NCBI RefSeq assembly: GCF_034479375.1
Contig: NZ_CP140155.1
Span: 2,914,001 to 2,978,000, forward strand
Direction of reading: 5' to 3'
From: Rhodopseudomonas palustris
Lineage (GTDB): Bacteria; Pseudomonadota; Alphaproteobacteria; Rhizobiales; Xanthobacteraceae
DNA: 64,000 bases
The notes beneath the pieces were generated by a model, which saw only the letters and a program-made list of their open reading frames with translations, made no database searches and had not been told where the DNA came from. Position 1 is the stretch's first letter. Every line of letters begins with the position of its first letter. This document shows, one piece after another, positions 35,881 to 43,769 of this stretch. The position numbers were made by a program, and so were the translations under genes.

Positions 35881-37022
35881 CATTTGGAGGACTTGATTGC
35901 GGTAATTACGGAGGCAACCATCGGCATCGGCACAGGATGAAGCTCGATTTCCTCGAATCCCGCGCGCTCTAGCAGCGCTTTCAGCCGCCCGAATGTCCTG
36001 GCTTTACCGGTTCCCATCGTCCTCAGATAAAAAGCGAAATAGGCGTCCGAGATCGATTCGGTGCCAGGGAGGCCGGCGATTGGCTCGGCGATCAGGAGTT
36101 TTCCCCGCTCGGGCAGAGCGCAGTGCACTGCGCGCAACAGCGCGGCGACGACCTCGTCGTCGTGGTCGTGGATGACCCGGACGAGGGAGATGATATCGGC
36201 GCCTTCGGGCAGCGGGTCGGTGCGGAAGCTGCCGCCGATCGCGGTCGCCCGCTCGGCCAGGCCGTCGGCTGCGAAGCGTTCGGCCGCCTTCGCGGCGACG
36301 GCGGGGAGATCGAACAGGATGCAGCGCAGTTCGGGAGTCTGCGCGGCGACCGCCGACAGGAACGAACCGTCGCCGCCGCCGACGTCGAGCAGGCAGCGAT
36401 GAGTGCGGAAGGAGAAGACGTGCAGCACTTCGCGCGCGATCATCGGCTGCGACGCCGCCATCAGCCCGGTGTAGGAGGCGACCTGCTCCGGGCTCAGCTC
36501 GGACGGCCGCTCGCCGCGGACATAGGCCCAGTAGGCGGCGAGTTCGCCGCCGCCGCGCGGGCCGCGCAGCAGCGCGACCGGATCGGCGAGGTCGCGATAC
36601 AGCATCGCGTGATGCTCGACCATCGCCAGCACGCCGCGATTGCCGCACAGCTCGGCGCCGAGCTGGCCGAGGCCATAGCGGCCTTCGCTGCGCGGCTGCA
36701 CCAGCTTCAGCGCGATCGCCGCATCGAGCAGCATCTGCATCGATTCGCGCGGCAGTTCGCATCGCACCGACAATTCGTCGACGGTGGCGGGCCGTTCGGC
36801 GATCAGGTCGAACAGCCGCAACTGCACGCAGGCGAGCAGGATCTGGGAGTAGACGAAGCCGGCGACCAAATCGAACATAGCGGCAGCGCGGCGGCGCGCG
36901 ACAGGCCGCATCAGCGGAAACACCGCGGCGAAGCGCTGAAACCGAGGGTTCGACAACACTGAATCGCGCCAGCCGAGCAGCCGGTCACGCAGGCTCAAGG
37001 AGTTCATCGTTCCTGCTACCAC
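35865..37022 (-). CDS. crtF: hydroxyneurosporene (carotenoid) O-methyltransferase
   Basis: SAM-dependent methyltransferase adding the 1-methoxy group in spirilloxanthin-series carotenoids. 385 residues; dimerisation/winged N-terminal domain (LFDLIAERPATVDELSVRCELP) and SAM motif CLLDVGGGDGSFLSAVAAQ, plus IISLVRVIHDHDDEVV. 37 bp after crtE on the same strand. Confidence 0.93.
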   Translation of the reverse strand: MVAGTMNSLSLRDRLLGWRDSVLSNPRFQRFAAVFPLMRPVARRRAAAMFDLVAGFVYSQILLACVQLRLFDLIAERPATVDELSVRCELPRESMQMLLDAAIALKLVQPRSEGRYGLGQLGAELCGNRGVLAMVEHHAMLYRDLADPVALLRGPRGGGELAAYWAYVRGERPSELSPEQVASYTGLMAASQPMIAREVLHVFSFRTHRCLLDVGGGDGSFLSAVAAQTPELRCILFDLPAVAAKAAERFAADGLAERATAIGGSFRTDPLPEGADIISLVRVIHDHDDEVVAALLRAVHCALPERGKLLIAEPIAGLPGTESISDAYFAFYLRTMGTGKARTFGRLKALLERAGFEEIELHPVPMPMVASVITAIKSSKCVNLA

Positions 37023-37059
37023 CGGCCGGCCGCCGAGGCCAAGCCGGGGCTTTGCCGGA

Positions 37060-37923
37060 TCACGCCGCGGATTGCGCGAGCTTCGCCGGCACCAGCCGGG
37101 TTGCTTCCGACATGATCAGCGAGCGCAGCTCGTTGCCGTTGGAGCACGGCGGCATCGCCTCGACTGCGCCGCGCACCAGCGACTTCAGATGGTACACCGC
37201 GCCATCGATGCCCATTTCGCGCACCGCGCTCGGGCGATCATGGGCGACGTCCTGGCCGACCGGCTTGCCGATCTCGTCTTCATCGGCGGCGGCGTCGCGC
37301 AGATCGTCGGCGACCTGATAGGCCTCGCCGATCTTCTCGCCGACCATCCGCCACGGCTCGGGATCGGCGCCGGCCGAGGCCGCACCGGCCGCGGTCGCGG
37401 CGACGAACAATGCACCGGTCTTGGAGCGGTGATAATGGGCGAGATTGATTTCGGATTCGCATTCCCACGCCTGCCCGGCGACGATGCCGAGCGGCACTCC
37501 GACGGCGCTGCCGATCACCTGGGTGAGCTTCAGCAAGCGGTCCGGCGCGCAATTGACGCGGGCGATGGCCTGGAACGCCAGCACGATCAGCGCGTCGCCG
37601 GTCAGCACCGCGAGCGGCTCGCCGAACGCCTTGTGCACCGAGGGACGGCCGCGGCGGATATCGGCGCCGTCGAAACAGGGCAGATCGTCGTGCACCAGCG
37701 AGGCGCAATGCATCAATTCGAGGGCGGCACCGGCGGCTTCGGTGGCCGGATTGTCGTCGCCGCAGGCTGCGGCAACGCTGTGACAAAGTCGGGGCCGAAC
37801 CCGGGCACCGCGCGGGAACACCGCGCTGCGCATTGCGGCCGCCAGTCGGGGCGGGCATCCTGCCAGATCCGCCTGGCTGAGCGCCTCGGTGAGGGCACGC
37901 TCGATCCGATTGGTGACATCCAT
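37060..37923 (-). CDS. crtE: geranylgeranyl diphosphate synthase
   Basis: Makes GGPP for carotenoids and the bacteriochlorophyll tail. Start MDVTNRIERALTEALSQ gives 287 residues. First Asp-rich motif SLVHDDLPCFDGADIRRGRP (~80-100), second YQVADDLRDAAADEDE. An in-frame start nine codons upstream is possible but less likely. Divergent from crtD across a PpsR box. Confidence 0.95.
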   Translation of the reverse strand: MDVTNRIERALTEALSQADLAGCPPRLAAAMRSAVFPRGARVRPRLCHSVAAACGDDNPATEAAGAALELMHCASLVHDDLPCFDGADIRRGRPSVHKAFGEPLAVLTGDALIVLAFQAIARVNCAPDRLLKLTQVIGSAVGVPLGIVAGQAWECESEINLAHYHRSKTGALFVAATAAGAASAGADPEPWRMVGEKIGEAYQVADDLRDAAADEDEIGKPVGQDVAHDRPSAVREMGIDGAVYHLKSLVRGAVEAMPPCSNGNELRSLIMSEATRLVPAKLAQSAA

Positions 37924-37977
37924 GGCCGACTCCCGCTCTAAGCGCAGCAAGTGTCAATTTAACTTGTCATGCGCGAA

Positions 37978-37995
37978 TGTAAATTATTATGGACA
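37978..37995. promoter_or_regulatory. PpsR box between crtE and crtD
   Basis: TGTAAATTATTATGGACA, a perfect TGT-N12-ACA, 54 bp upstream of crtE and 20 bp upstream of crtD. The 92-bp gap also has TGTCA half-sites at 37952, 37965 (TTGTCA context) and 37998-38008 (TGTCAATGACA), so several dimers could bind. Confidence 0.75.
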
Positions 37996-38015
37996 CGTGT
38001 CAATGACATGGCGCA

Positions 38016-39596
38016 ATGACACTTAAGGCGAAGCGGGAGTCGGACTTGAGAGATCAGACCGCAAAGAATCGCGTCGTGGTGATCGGCGCCGGGGTGGCCG
38101 GACTGACCTCCGCCCTCGCTCTGTCCGCGCGCGGTCTGGACGTGACGGTGCTCGAGCGCGCCGCGGCGCCGGGCGGCAAAATCCGCGAGGTCGGGATCGG
38201 CCCGGCGCGGATCGACAGCGGCCCGACGGTGTTCACCATGCGCTGGGTGTTCGAGGAGTTGTTCGCGAGCGCAGGCCTCGACTTCGCCGATCATATCCGG
38301 CTGCGGCCGCTGTCGGTCCTGGCACGCCACGCCTGGAACGAGAAGACGCGGCTCGATCTGTTCGCCGACGAGGCGCGATCGGCGGACGCGATCGGCATCT
38401 TCGCCGGCCCCGCCGAGGCGAAGCGCTACAGACAGTTTTGCGCCGACAGCCGACGGATCTATCAGATCCTGGAAAAGCCGTTCCTGCGCGCCACCGCGCC
38501 GAGCCTGCCCGGCCTCGCCACCGCGAACGGCCTCGGCGGGCTGCTGGAGCTGCGCAAGATCCGCCCTTTCACCACGATGTGGAGCGCGCTCGGCGATTAC
38601 TTCAAGGACCCGCGGCTGCGGCAATTGTTCGGGCGCTATGCGACCTATTGCGGCTCGTCGCCGTTTCAGGCGCCGGCGACGCTGATGCTGGTCGCGCATG
38701 TCGAGCAGCAGGGCGTCTGGATCATCGAGGGCGGGATGCATGCGCTGGCGCGCGCGCTCGCCGATTGCGCGGCGTCGCTGGGCGCGACCATCCGCTACGA
38801 TCAGGAAGTCCGCGAGATCATGGTCTCGGGCGGCCGCGCCGCCGGGGTGATCCTCGCAAGCGGCGAACGCATCGAGGCGCAATCGGTGATCGTCAACGCC
38901 GATGTCGGCGCCCTGCCCGGCGGATTGTTCGGCGATAAGGTACAGCGCACGGTGCCGCCGCTGGCGCCGAAGCTGCGATCATTGTCGGCGATGACCTGGA
39001 GCATGGTGGCGAAGACCGACGGCTTTCCGCTGAGCCGGCATTCGGTGTTCTTCTCGCGCGACTATACGCGCGAGTTCAAGGATATTTTCGAGCGCGGCGA
39101 AGTGCCCGAGGAGCCGACCGTCTATGTCTGCGGCCAGGACCGTATCGACGACGAAGCGCGGCTCGGCGATGGTGGCGAGGAAGAGCTGCTGGTGCTGGTC
39201 AACGCGCCGCCGATCGGCGACCGCAAGCCGTTCGACGCGGCCGAGATCGCGCGCTGCGCCGAACGGACCTTCGGCGTGCTGGAGCGCTGCGGCTTGCGCA
39301 TCCGGCAGCAGCCTGACAAAACCACCGTGACGACGCCAGCCGACTTCAACCGGCTGTTTCCGGCGACCGGCGGCGCGCTGTACGGCCGCGCCTCGCACGG
39401 CTGGACCGCCTCGTTCGAGCGCCCCGGCGCGCGGACGAAGATCCCCGGCCTGTATCTGGCCGGCGGCAGCACCCATCCCGGCCCCGGCGTGCCGATGGCC
39501 GGCCTGTCCGGCCGCGCCGCCGCGGCGAGCCTCGTGGCCGATCTCGAGGCCGAGCTGCAGGGCTTGAAGCCGATGCTGCGGCCGGCCGCCACCTGA
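38016..39596 (+). CDS. crtD: methoxyneurosporene/hydroxy-carotenoid desaturase
   Basis: FAD-dependent C3,4-desaturase of the CrtI family. 526 residues; N-terminal VVVIGAGVAGLTSALALSARG then TVLERAAAPGGKIREVGIG, C-terminal GLYLAGGSTHPGPGVPMAGLSGRAAA. Distinguished from CrtI by sequence and by its place next to crtC. Starts 20 bp from a PpsR box; no strong SD is obvious, so a downstream start is possible. Confidence 0.92.
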   Translation: MTLKAKRESDLRDQTAKNRVVVIGAGVAGLTSALALSARGLDVTVLERAAAPGGKIREVGIGPARIDSGPTVFTMRWVFEELFASAGLDFADHIRLRPLSVLARHAWNEKTRLDLFADEARSADAIGIFAGPAEAKRYRQFCADSRRIYQILEKPFLRATAPSLPGLATANGLGGLLELRKIRPFTTMWSALGDYFKDPRLRQLFGRYATYCGSSPFQAPATLMLVAHVEQQGVWIIEGGMHALARALADCAASLGATIRYDQEVREIMVSGGRAAGVILASGERIEAQSVIVNADVGALPGGLFGDKVQRTVPPLAPKLRSLSAMTWSMVAKTDGFPLSRHSVFFSRDYTREFKDIFERGEVPEEPTVYVCGQDRIDDEARLGDGGEEELLVLVNAPPIGDRKPFDAAEIARCAERTFGVLERCGLRIRQQPDKTTVTTPADFNRLFPATGGALYGRASHGWTASFERPGARTKIPGLYLAGGSTHPGPGVPMAGLSGRAAAASLVADLEAELQGLKPMLRPAAT

Positions 39597-39641
39597 ACCG
39601 ACGCGCGACACTCACAGCGCAAGTACGAAGCACACGAATCG

Positions 39642-40595
39642 ATGATTGCCTGGCCCAACGAGACCGACGAACGCCGCGCCGGATTCAACCTCGAGGTTCC
39701 GAACAACGGCTATGCCTGGTGGTATGTCGACGCGATCAGCGACGACGGCAGCGAGGGCCTCACTATCATCGCCTTCATCGGCAGCGTGTTCTCGCCCTAC
39801 TACGCATTCGCGCGGCGCGGCGCGCCGGCCGACCCGCTGAACCATTGCGCGCTCAACGTCGCGCTGTATCACAGCGACAGCAAGCGCTGGACCATGACCG
39901 AGCGCTCGCGCGGCCGCGTCGCGCGCAATCTGCGTTCGCTGCTGATCGGACCGAGCGACCTCGCCTGGGACGGCCGTGCGCTGACCATCAACATCAACGA
40001 AGTGCGCGCGCCGATCCCGGGCCGGATCAAGGGCCGCGTCCGCGTGATTCCGACGGCGGTGACCAAGGATTTCTTCGTGCTGAACGAAGACGGCAACCAC
40101 CGCTGGTGGCCGATCGCGCCGCGATCGCGGATCGAGGTGACGCTGGAGCAGCCGAAGCTGTCCTGGCAGGGAGAGGCCTATCTCGACTGCAACGCCGGCG
40201 ACGCGCCGATCGAGACCGGCTTCCGGCACTGGGAATGGGCGCGCGGCGCGCTGCGCGACAAGACCGCGATCCTGTACGAAGCCGAGCGCCGCGACGGCAG
40301 CCGCGTCGATCTGGCGATCACCTTCGACGCGCAAGGCAACATGGAACGCTTCACCCCGCCGCCGCTGCTGCCGCTCGCCCGCTCCGGCTGGCAGGTCAGC
40401 CGCAGCGCCCGCAGCGAGACCGACGCCCGGGTGCTACGCACGCTCGAAGACTCGCCCTTCTACGCCCGCTCGATGGTCGCCACCACGCTGCTCGGCGAGA
40501 AGGTGACGCTGATGCACGAAAGCCTGTCGCTGGACCGATTCAAGATGCCGGTGGTGCAGGCAATGCTGCCGTTCCGGATGCCGCGGAGGAAGTAG
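39642..40595 (+). CDS. crtC: carotenoid 1,2-hydratase
   Basis: Adds water to the C1,2 bond of lycopene/neurosporene-type carotenoids. 317 residues starting MIAWPNETDERRAGFNLEV; conserved NNGYAWWYVDAISDDG, GSVFSPYYAFARRG, HCALNVALYH and FRHWEWARG. 45 bp after crtD. The first palindrome of the repeat cluster lies 17 bp past its stop. Confidence 0.94.
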   Translation: MIAWPNETDERRAGFNLEVPNNGYAWWYVDAISDDGSEGLTIIAFIGSVFSPYYAFARRGAPADPLNHCALNVALYHSDSKRWTMTERSRGRVARNLRSLLIGPSDLAWDGRALTININEVRAPIPGRIKGRVRVIPTAVTKDFFVLNEDGNHRWWPIAPRSRIEVTLEQPKLSWQGEAYLDCNAGDAPIETGFRHWEWARGALRDKTAILYEAERRDGSRVDLAITFDAQGNMERFTPPPLLPLARSGWQVSRSARSETDARVLRTLEDSPFYARSMVATTLLGEKVTLMHESLSLDRFKMPVVQAMLPFRMPRRK

Positions 40596-40611
40596 CGGGC
40601 GAGCGCGTTTT

Positions 40612-40643
40612 CGTGGATGGCCGGGACGGAGCCCGGCCATGAC
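40612..40643. repeat. lone palindrome (right-arm type) after crtC
   Basis: CGTGGATGGCCGGGACGGAG followed by CCCGGCCATGAC; core stem GGCCGGG/CCCGGCC. Identical to the arms at 41013-41044 and 41223-41254, but without a matching left arm on its 5' side, so perhaps the end of a lost unit. Confidence 0.8.
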
Positions 40644-40672
40644 CGCCAAGATTGACGGAGCATTGCAACACC

Positions 40673-41044
40673 GTCATGGCCGGGCTTGTCCCGGCCAACC
40701 ACGAACGACATACTCACCGCATGGGATGCGGTTACGTGTACTTCATGACCAACCGGCCCAACGGCATCCTTTATGTCGGGGTGACGAGCGATCTGGTGCG
40801 CAGGGTCCATGAACACCGCAGCGGCGCCGTTGCAGGCTTCACCAAGCGCTACGGCTTGAAGCGGCTGGTGTACTTCGAAGCCTACGACGACATCCGAACG
40901 GCGATCCAGCGCGAGCACAACATCAAGCATTGGAGCCGAACCTGGAAGGTTCGCCTGATCCTCGCGACAAATCCGAATTGGGACGATCTGTACGACTCGT
41001 TGTGAGGCTGTTCGTGGATGGCCGGGACGGAGCCCGGCCATGAC
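40673..41044. repeat. palindrome-bounded GIY-YIG unit
   Basis: Left arm 40673-40703 (GTCATGGCCGGGCTTGTCCC...CCACG) and right arm 41013-41044 are inverted copies of each other; between them lie 17 nt, the GIY-YIG gene and 7 nt. Each arm is itself a hairpin (GGCCGGG/CCCGGCC). Confidence 0.75.
40721..41005 (+). CDS. GIY-YIG domain protein inside palindromic repeats
   Basis: Small GIY-YIG family protein, 94 residues from ATG 40721: MGCGYVYFMTNRPNGILYVG holds the two aromatic-Gly strands (YVY, YVG). SDLVRRVHEHR gives the catalytic Arg, and AIQREHNIKHW the metal-ligand Glu. All key positions seem intact. Small GIY-YIG proteins are nucleases or nuclease-like with unknown tasks; the enclosing inverted palindromes suggest a role or history in repeat mobility (inference). 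No SD is clear. Longer in-frame starts fall inside the palindrome. Confidence 0.85.
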   Translation: MGCGYVYFMTNRPNGILYVGVTSDLVRRVHEHRSGAVAGFTKRYGLKRLVYFEAYDDIRTAIQREHNIKHWSRTWKVRLILATNPNWDDLYDSL

Positions 41045-41103
41045 GGCGGGCGTCCTTCCAAATATGTTAGCCGACTAAACGTGGCAGACATGGTCCCAAC
41101 CCC

Positions 41104-41254
41104 GTCATGGCCGGGCTCGTCCCGGCCATCCACGAGCGGCGTCCGCACCAGATGGATTGGGTTTCGTCTCCTGGCGGCTCATCGGAATTTGGACGATCTC
41201 TACGACTCGTTGTGAGGCTATTCGTGGATGGCCGGGACGGAGCCCGGCCATGAC
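41104..41254. repeat. palindrome-bounded unit with degenerate GIY-YIG remnant
   Basis: Left arm 41104-41134, right arm 41223-41254, same orientation as the intact unit. The interior starts after 17 nt with ATGG, exactly as in the intact unit, and ends with the same GACTCGTTGTGAGGCT-TTCG junction. Confidence 0.75.
41152..41215 (+). pseudogene. internally deleted GIY-YIG gene remnant
   Basis: 64 bp against 285 bp in the intact copy at 40721. The 5' end (ATGGATTGGGTTTCGT) resembles the intact start (ATGGGATGCGGTTACGT). The 3' end encodes RNLDDLYDSL-stop against PNWDDLYDSL-stop, followed by nearly identical flanking DNA. The middle, with all catalytic residues, is gone and the length is not a multiple of three. 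Confidence 0.7.
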
Positions 41255-41258
41255 GGAT

Positions 41259-41411
41259 TCAGTGCTTGTCCGGAATGGTTTCGCTCCGCGCCTTCTCCTC
41301 TTCCCGCTTCTTGTCCAGCCGCTTGCCTTGCCACTCCAGCACCAGCCAGCTCGCGGCAAACATCCCTAGCATCAGGATTTCGAAATAGTTGAAGGCGCTG
41401 TCGCTGGTCAT
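41259..41411 (-). CDS. micro membrane protein B (50 residues)
   Basis: MTSDSAFNYFEILMLGMFAA then SWLVLEWQGKRLDKKREEEK: one helix (~9-27) and a basic/acidic tail. It shares the pattern helix-W(F/L)VLE-xQGKRLD-charged with the ORF just upstream, so the two are paralogues. Its ATG overlaps the previous stop (ATGA). Short but supported by the overlap and homology. Function unknown; gene order links it to hemF. Confidence 0.65.
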   Translation of the reverse strand: MTSDSAFNYFEILMLGMFAASWLVLEWQGKRLDKKREEEKARSETIPDKH

Positions 41412-41545
41412 GGCGACTCCTTCTTCTCGCGCTCGGCGCGGGCGCGGTCGAGGCGTTTGCCCTGGCGTTCGAGCACGAACCAGCCGACCGCGAGGCAGGC
41501 GAACACGAGGATCAGTTCGATCAGTCCGTAATAGTCCTCCACCAT
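41408..41545 (-). CDS. micro membrane protein A (45 residues)
   Basis: MVEDYYGLIELILVFACLAV then GWFVLERQGKRLDRARAERE and KKESP. One hydrophobic helix (~7-24), then the shared VLExQGKRLD motif and a charged, possibly coiled tail. 33 bp downstream of hemF; overlaps micro protein B by 4 bp. Unrecognised family; could be an accessory subunit of a membrane oxidase or of hemF-linked machinery, which is speculation. Confidence 0.65.
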   Translation of the reverse strand: MVEDYYGLIELILVFACLAVGWFVLERQGKRLDRARAEREKKESP

Positions 41546-41578
41546 CCGCCTCCCATGATCGGCGACCGCGGCGCTCCG

Positions 41579-42481
41579 TCAGGCCCAGCTCACCAGCGGC
41601 GGCATCGAGCTCATGATGGTCTCGGTGTTGCCGCCGGTCTGCAGGCCGAACATCGTGCCCTTGTCGTACAGCAGGTTGAACTCGACATAGAGCCCGCGGC
41701 AGGCGAGCTGCTGCGCCCGCTCCTCCTCCGTCCACGGCTCGACCATGCGTTTGCGCACGATCTTGGGATAGATGTCGAGCAATGCGGAGCCGACGTCGCG
41801 GGTGAAGGCGAAGTCGCGCTCGAAATCGCCGCTGTTGAGGTGATCGTAGAAGATGCCGCCGACGCCGCGCGCCGTGCCGCGATGCGGCAGGAAGAAGTAG
41901 GTGTCCGCCCACGGCTTGAACTTGGCGTAGTAGGTCGGATCGTGCGCGTCGCAGGCGGCCTTCATGGCGGCGTGGAAGGTCACCGCGTCCTCGGCGTCCT
42001 GGCTGCGCTGCGCGGGCAGCATCGGCGTCAGATCGGCGCCGCCGCCGAACCAGCCCTGCGACGTCGACAGAAACCGCGTGTTCATGTGCACGGTCGGCAC
42101 AAGCGGGCTGCGCGGATGCATGATCAGGCTGATACTGGTCGAGACGTAGTCGCGCGTGACGCCGTCGCCGGGCAGGTTCTTCGCCATCTCCGGCGTCAGC
42201 GTGCCGTTGGCCGACGAGGTGTGGATGCCGATCTTTTCGAACAGCCGGCCGCCCGAGAGGAAACCGCCGACGCCACCGCCGGCGCCGGTCTTGCGCTGCC
42301 ACGGCTTGTAGCTGAAGGTCGCAGGCTCGCCGGGAAACAATTCGGCCGGCGCCTCGCGCTCCAGCGTTTCGATCTCGGTGCAGATCCGGTCGCGCAGCCC
42401 CTCGAACCAGGCGCGCGCGCGGCTGCGCCGGGCCTCGACGGCGTTCGGGGTGGTGGTGTCGAGGTCAATGTCGATCGTCAT
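41579..42481 (-). CDS. hemF: oxygen-dependent coproporphyrinogen III oxidase
   Basis: Oxidative decarboxylation of coproporphyrinogen III to protoporphyrinogen IX. 300 residues; conserved KTGAGGGVGGFLSGGRLFEK, STSISLIMHPRSPLVPTVHMN, TRFLSTSQGWFGGGADLTPML, FFLPHRGTARGVGGIFYDHL. The oxygen-dependent form again indicates tetrapyrrole synthesis in air; hemN would be needed elsewhere for anoxia. Confidence 0.97.
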   Translation of the reverse strand: MTIDIDLDTTTPNAVEARRSRARAWFEGLRDRICTEIETLEREAPAELFPGEPATFSYKPWQRKTGAGGGVGGFLSGGRLFEKIGIHTSSANGTLTPEMAKNLPGDGVTRDYVSTSISLIMHPRSPLVPTVHMNTRFLSTSQGWFGGGADLTPMLPAQRSQDAEDAVTFHAAMKAACDAHDPTYYAKFKPWADTYFFLPHRGTARGVGGIFYDHLNSGDFERDFAFTRDVGSALLDIYPKIVRKRMVEPWTEEERAQQLACRGLYVEFNLLYDKGTMFGLQTGGNTETIMSSMPPLVSWA

Positions 42482-42607
42482 GGCCGTGATCCATTGCGCG
42501 TTTCCACGCCATCGGTATCACGCCAGTTTGGCGGCTTCGAGAGTTTTTGCAAATCGGTGGCGGTTGAGGCGACGCTGATTGGAGCAAGGCCGCACACCAC
42601 ACTCGGC

Positions 42608-42695
42608 GTCATGGCCGGGCTCGTCCCGGCCATCCACGGGTCCGGGCACGGCGCAAGCGTCGTTCGTGGATGCCCGGGACGAGCCCGGGCATGAC
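42608..42695. repeat. 88-bp empty palindrome pair
   Basis: Left arm 42608-42638 (GTCATGGCCGGGCTCGTCCC...CCACG), a 26-nt spacer, right arm 42665-42695 (CGTGGATGCCCGGGACGAGC...CATGAC). Same organisation as the GIY-YIG unit but without a gene. Located in the crtB-hemF gap, between the two coding regions. Confidence 0.8.
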
Positions 42696-42719
42696 GAAGG
42701 TTGGTACAAGTTGACCGAA

Positions 42720-43769
42720 CTACACCCGGCTGCGCTGCAGCATCTGGTCGCGGCGTTCGAGGCGGGTGAACAGGTCGACCAGCCAGGCGACCTTCTGCTC
42801 GATCGGCTTGACGCGCGGGACCGGCGGCACGTCGCGGACCGGGTGGGCGATCACGGCGTCGATCAGGAAGCGGGTCTCTTCCATGTCGCCCAATCGCGTC
42901 GCCAGATACTTCGCCGGCGCCCATTCGGTTTCCTGGAACGCCAACATCCGCGACAGCACCGCGAGCTTGCGCCCGGTCGACACCACGGCGCGGGACGACA
43001 CCGAATCCAGCCCGGAGCGCTCGACCTCGCGGCCGATCTCGGCGTAGAGCGCACGCGCGGCGAAGATGCCGGGACGGCACGAGCGCGGCAGGTTGGCGAT
43101 GCCGAGCGTGGCGCGATCGTACAACGTGTCCGCGGTGTCGATCAGCCGCTTGACGATGCCGGCGATCTCCGGCGTGAATTTCGGGTCCTTGAGCCAGGTC
43201 TCGGGATCGAGCCCGGCTTCGCGCATCCACGACAGCGGCATGTAGATGCGGCCGTTGCGGGCGTCCTCGCCGATGTCGCGGGCGATATTGGTGAGCTGCA
43301 TGGCGCAGCCGAGATCGCAGGCGCGCGCGACGATGTCCGGTCTGCGCTGGCCCATCACCAGCGTCATCATCACGCCGACGGTGCCGGCGACGCGCGCCGC
43401 ATAGCCGTAGAGATCCGACAGCGTCTCGAAGCGGCGGCCCTGCGAGTCCCATTCGAGGCCTTCGATCAGCGCCTCGGGAATCGCCGGCGGAATCGAGAAG
43501 CGCGCGATCACATCGGCGAAAGCGCGGTCCGACGGATACGGCCGCGGCAGACCGCGGCAGGCGCGATCGAGCCGGTCCTTCAGCACTTCGACCGCATTGC
43601 TGCGATCGAGCCCGAGATCGACGGCGTCGTCGGCGACGCGACAGAACGCGTACAGCGCGATCGCCGGATCGCTGATCCGGCGCGGCAGCACCTTGGACGC
43701 CGCGTGGAAGGTGCGCGAGCCTTCCTTGATCATCACGCGGCAGGCCAGCATATCGGAGTTTACGGTCAT
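42720..43769 (-). CDS. crtB: phytoene synthase
   Basis: Condenses two GGPP to phytoene. Start MTVNSDMLACRVMIKEGSRTF overlaps the crtI stop by 4 bp, giving 349 residues. First Asp motif AFCRVADDAVDLG, second LTNIARDIGEDARNGRIYMPL. Longer frames run into crtI. Confidence 0.96.
   Translation of the reverse strand: MTVNSDMLACRVMIKEGSRTFHAASKVLPRRISDPAIALYAFCRVADDAVDLGLDRSNAVEVLKDRLDRACRGLPRPYPSDRAFADVIARFSIPPAIPEALIEGLEWDSQGRRFETLSDLYGYAARVAGTVGVMMTLVMGQRRPDIVARACDLGCAMQLTNIARDIGEDARNGRIYMPLSWMREAGLDPETWLKDPKFTPEIAGIVKRLIDTADTLYDRATLGIANLPRSCRPGIFAARALYAEIGREVERSGLDSVSSRAVVSTGRKLAVLSRMLAFQETEWAPAKYLATRLGDMEETRFLIDAVIAHPVRDVPPVPRVKPIEQKVAWLVDLFTRLERRDQMLQRSRV

Noticed and set aside
37952..37969. 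TGTCAATTTAACTTGTCA as a second crtE PpsR box
   Set aside because: The half-sites are direct (TGTCA twice), not inverted.
40612..41254. CRISPR array from the repeated palindromes
   Set aside because: Repeats alternate in orientation, spacing is irregular and no cas genes are present.
41259..42302. 347-codon frame covering hemF and the micro proteins
   Set aside because: Only its last 50 codons (micro protein B) look real; the rest is an Arg-rich shadow of hemF.
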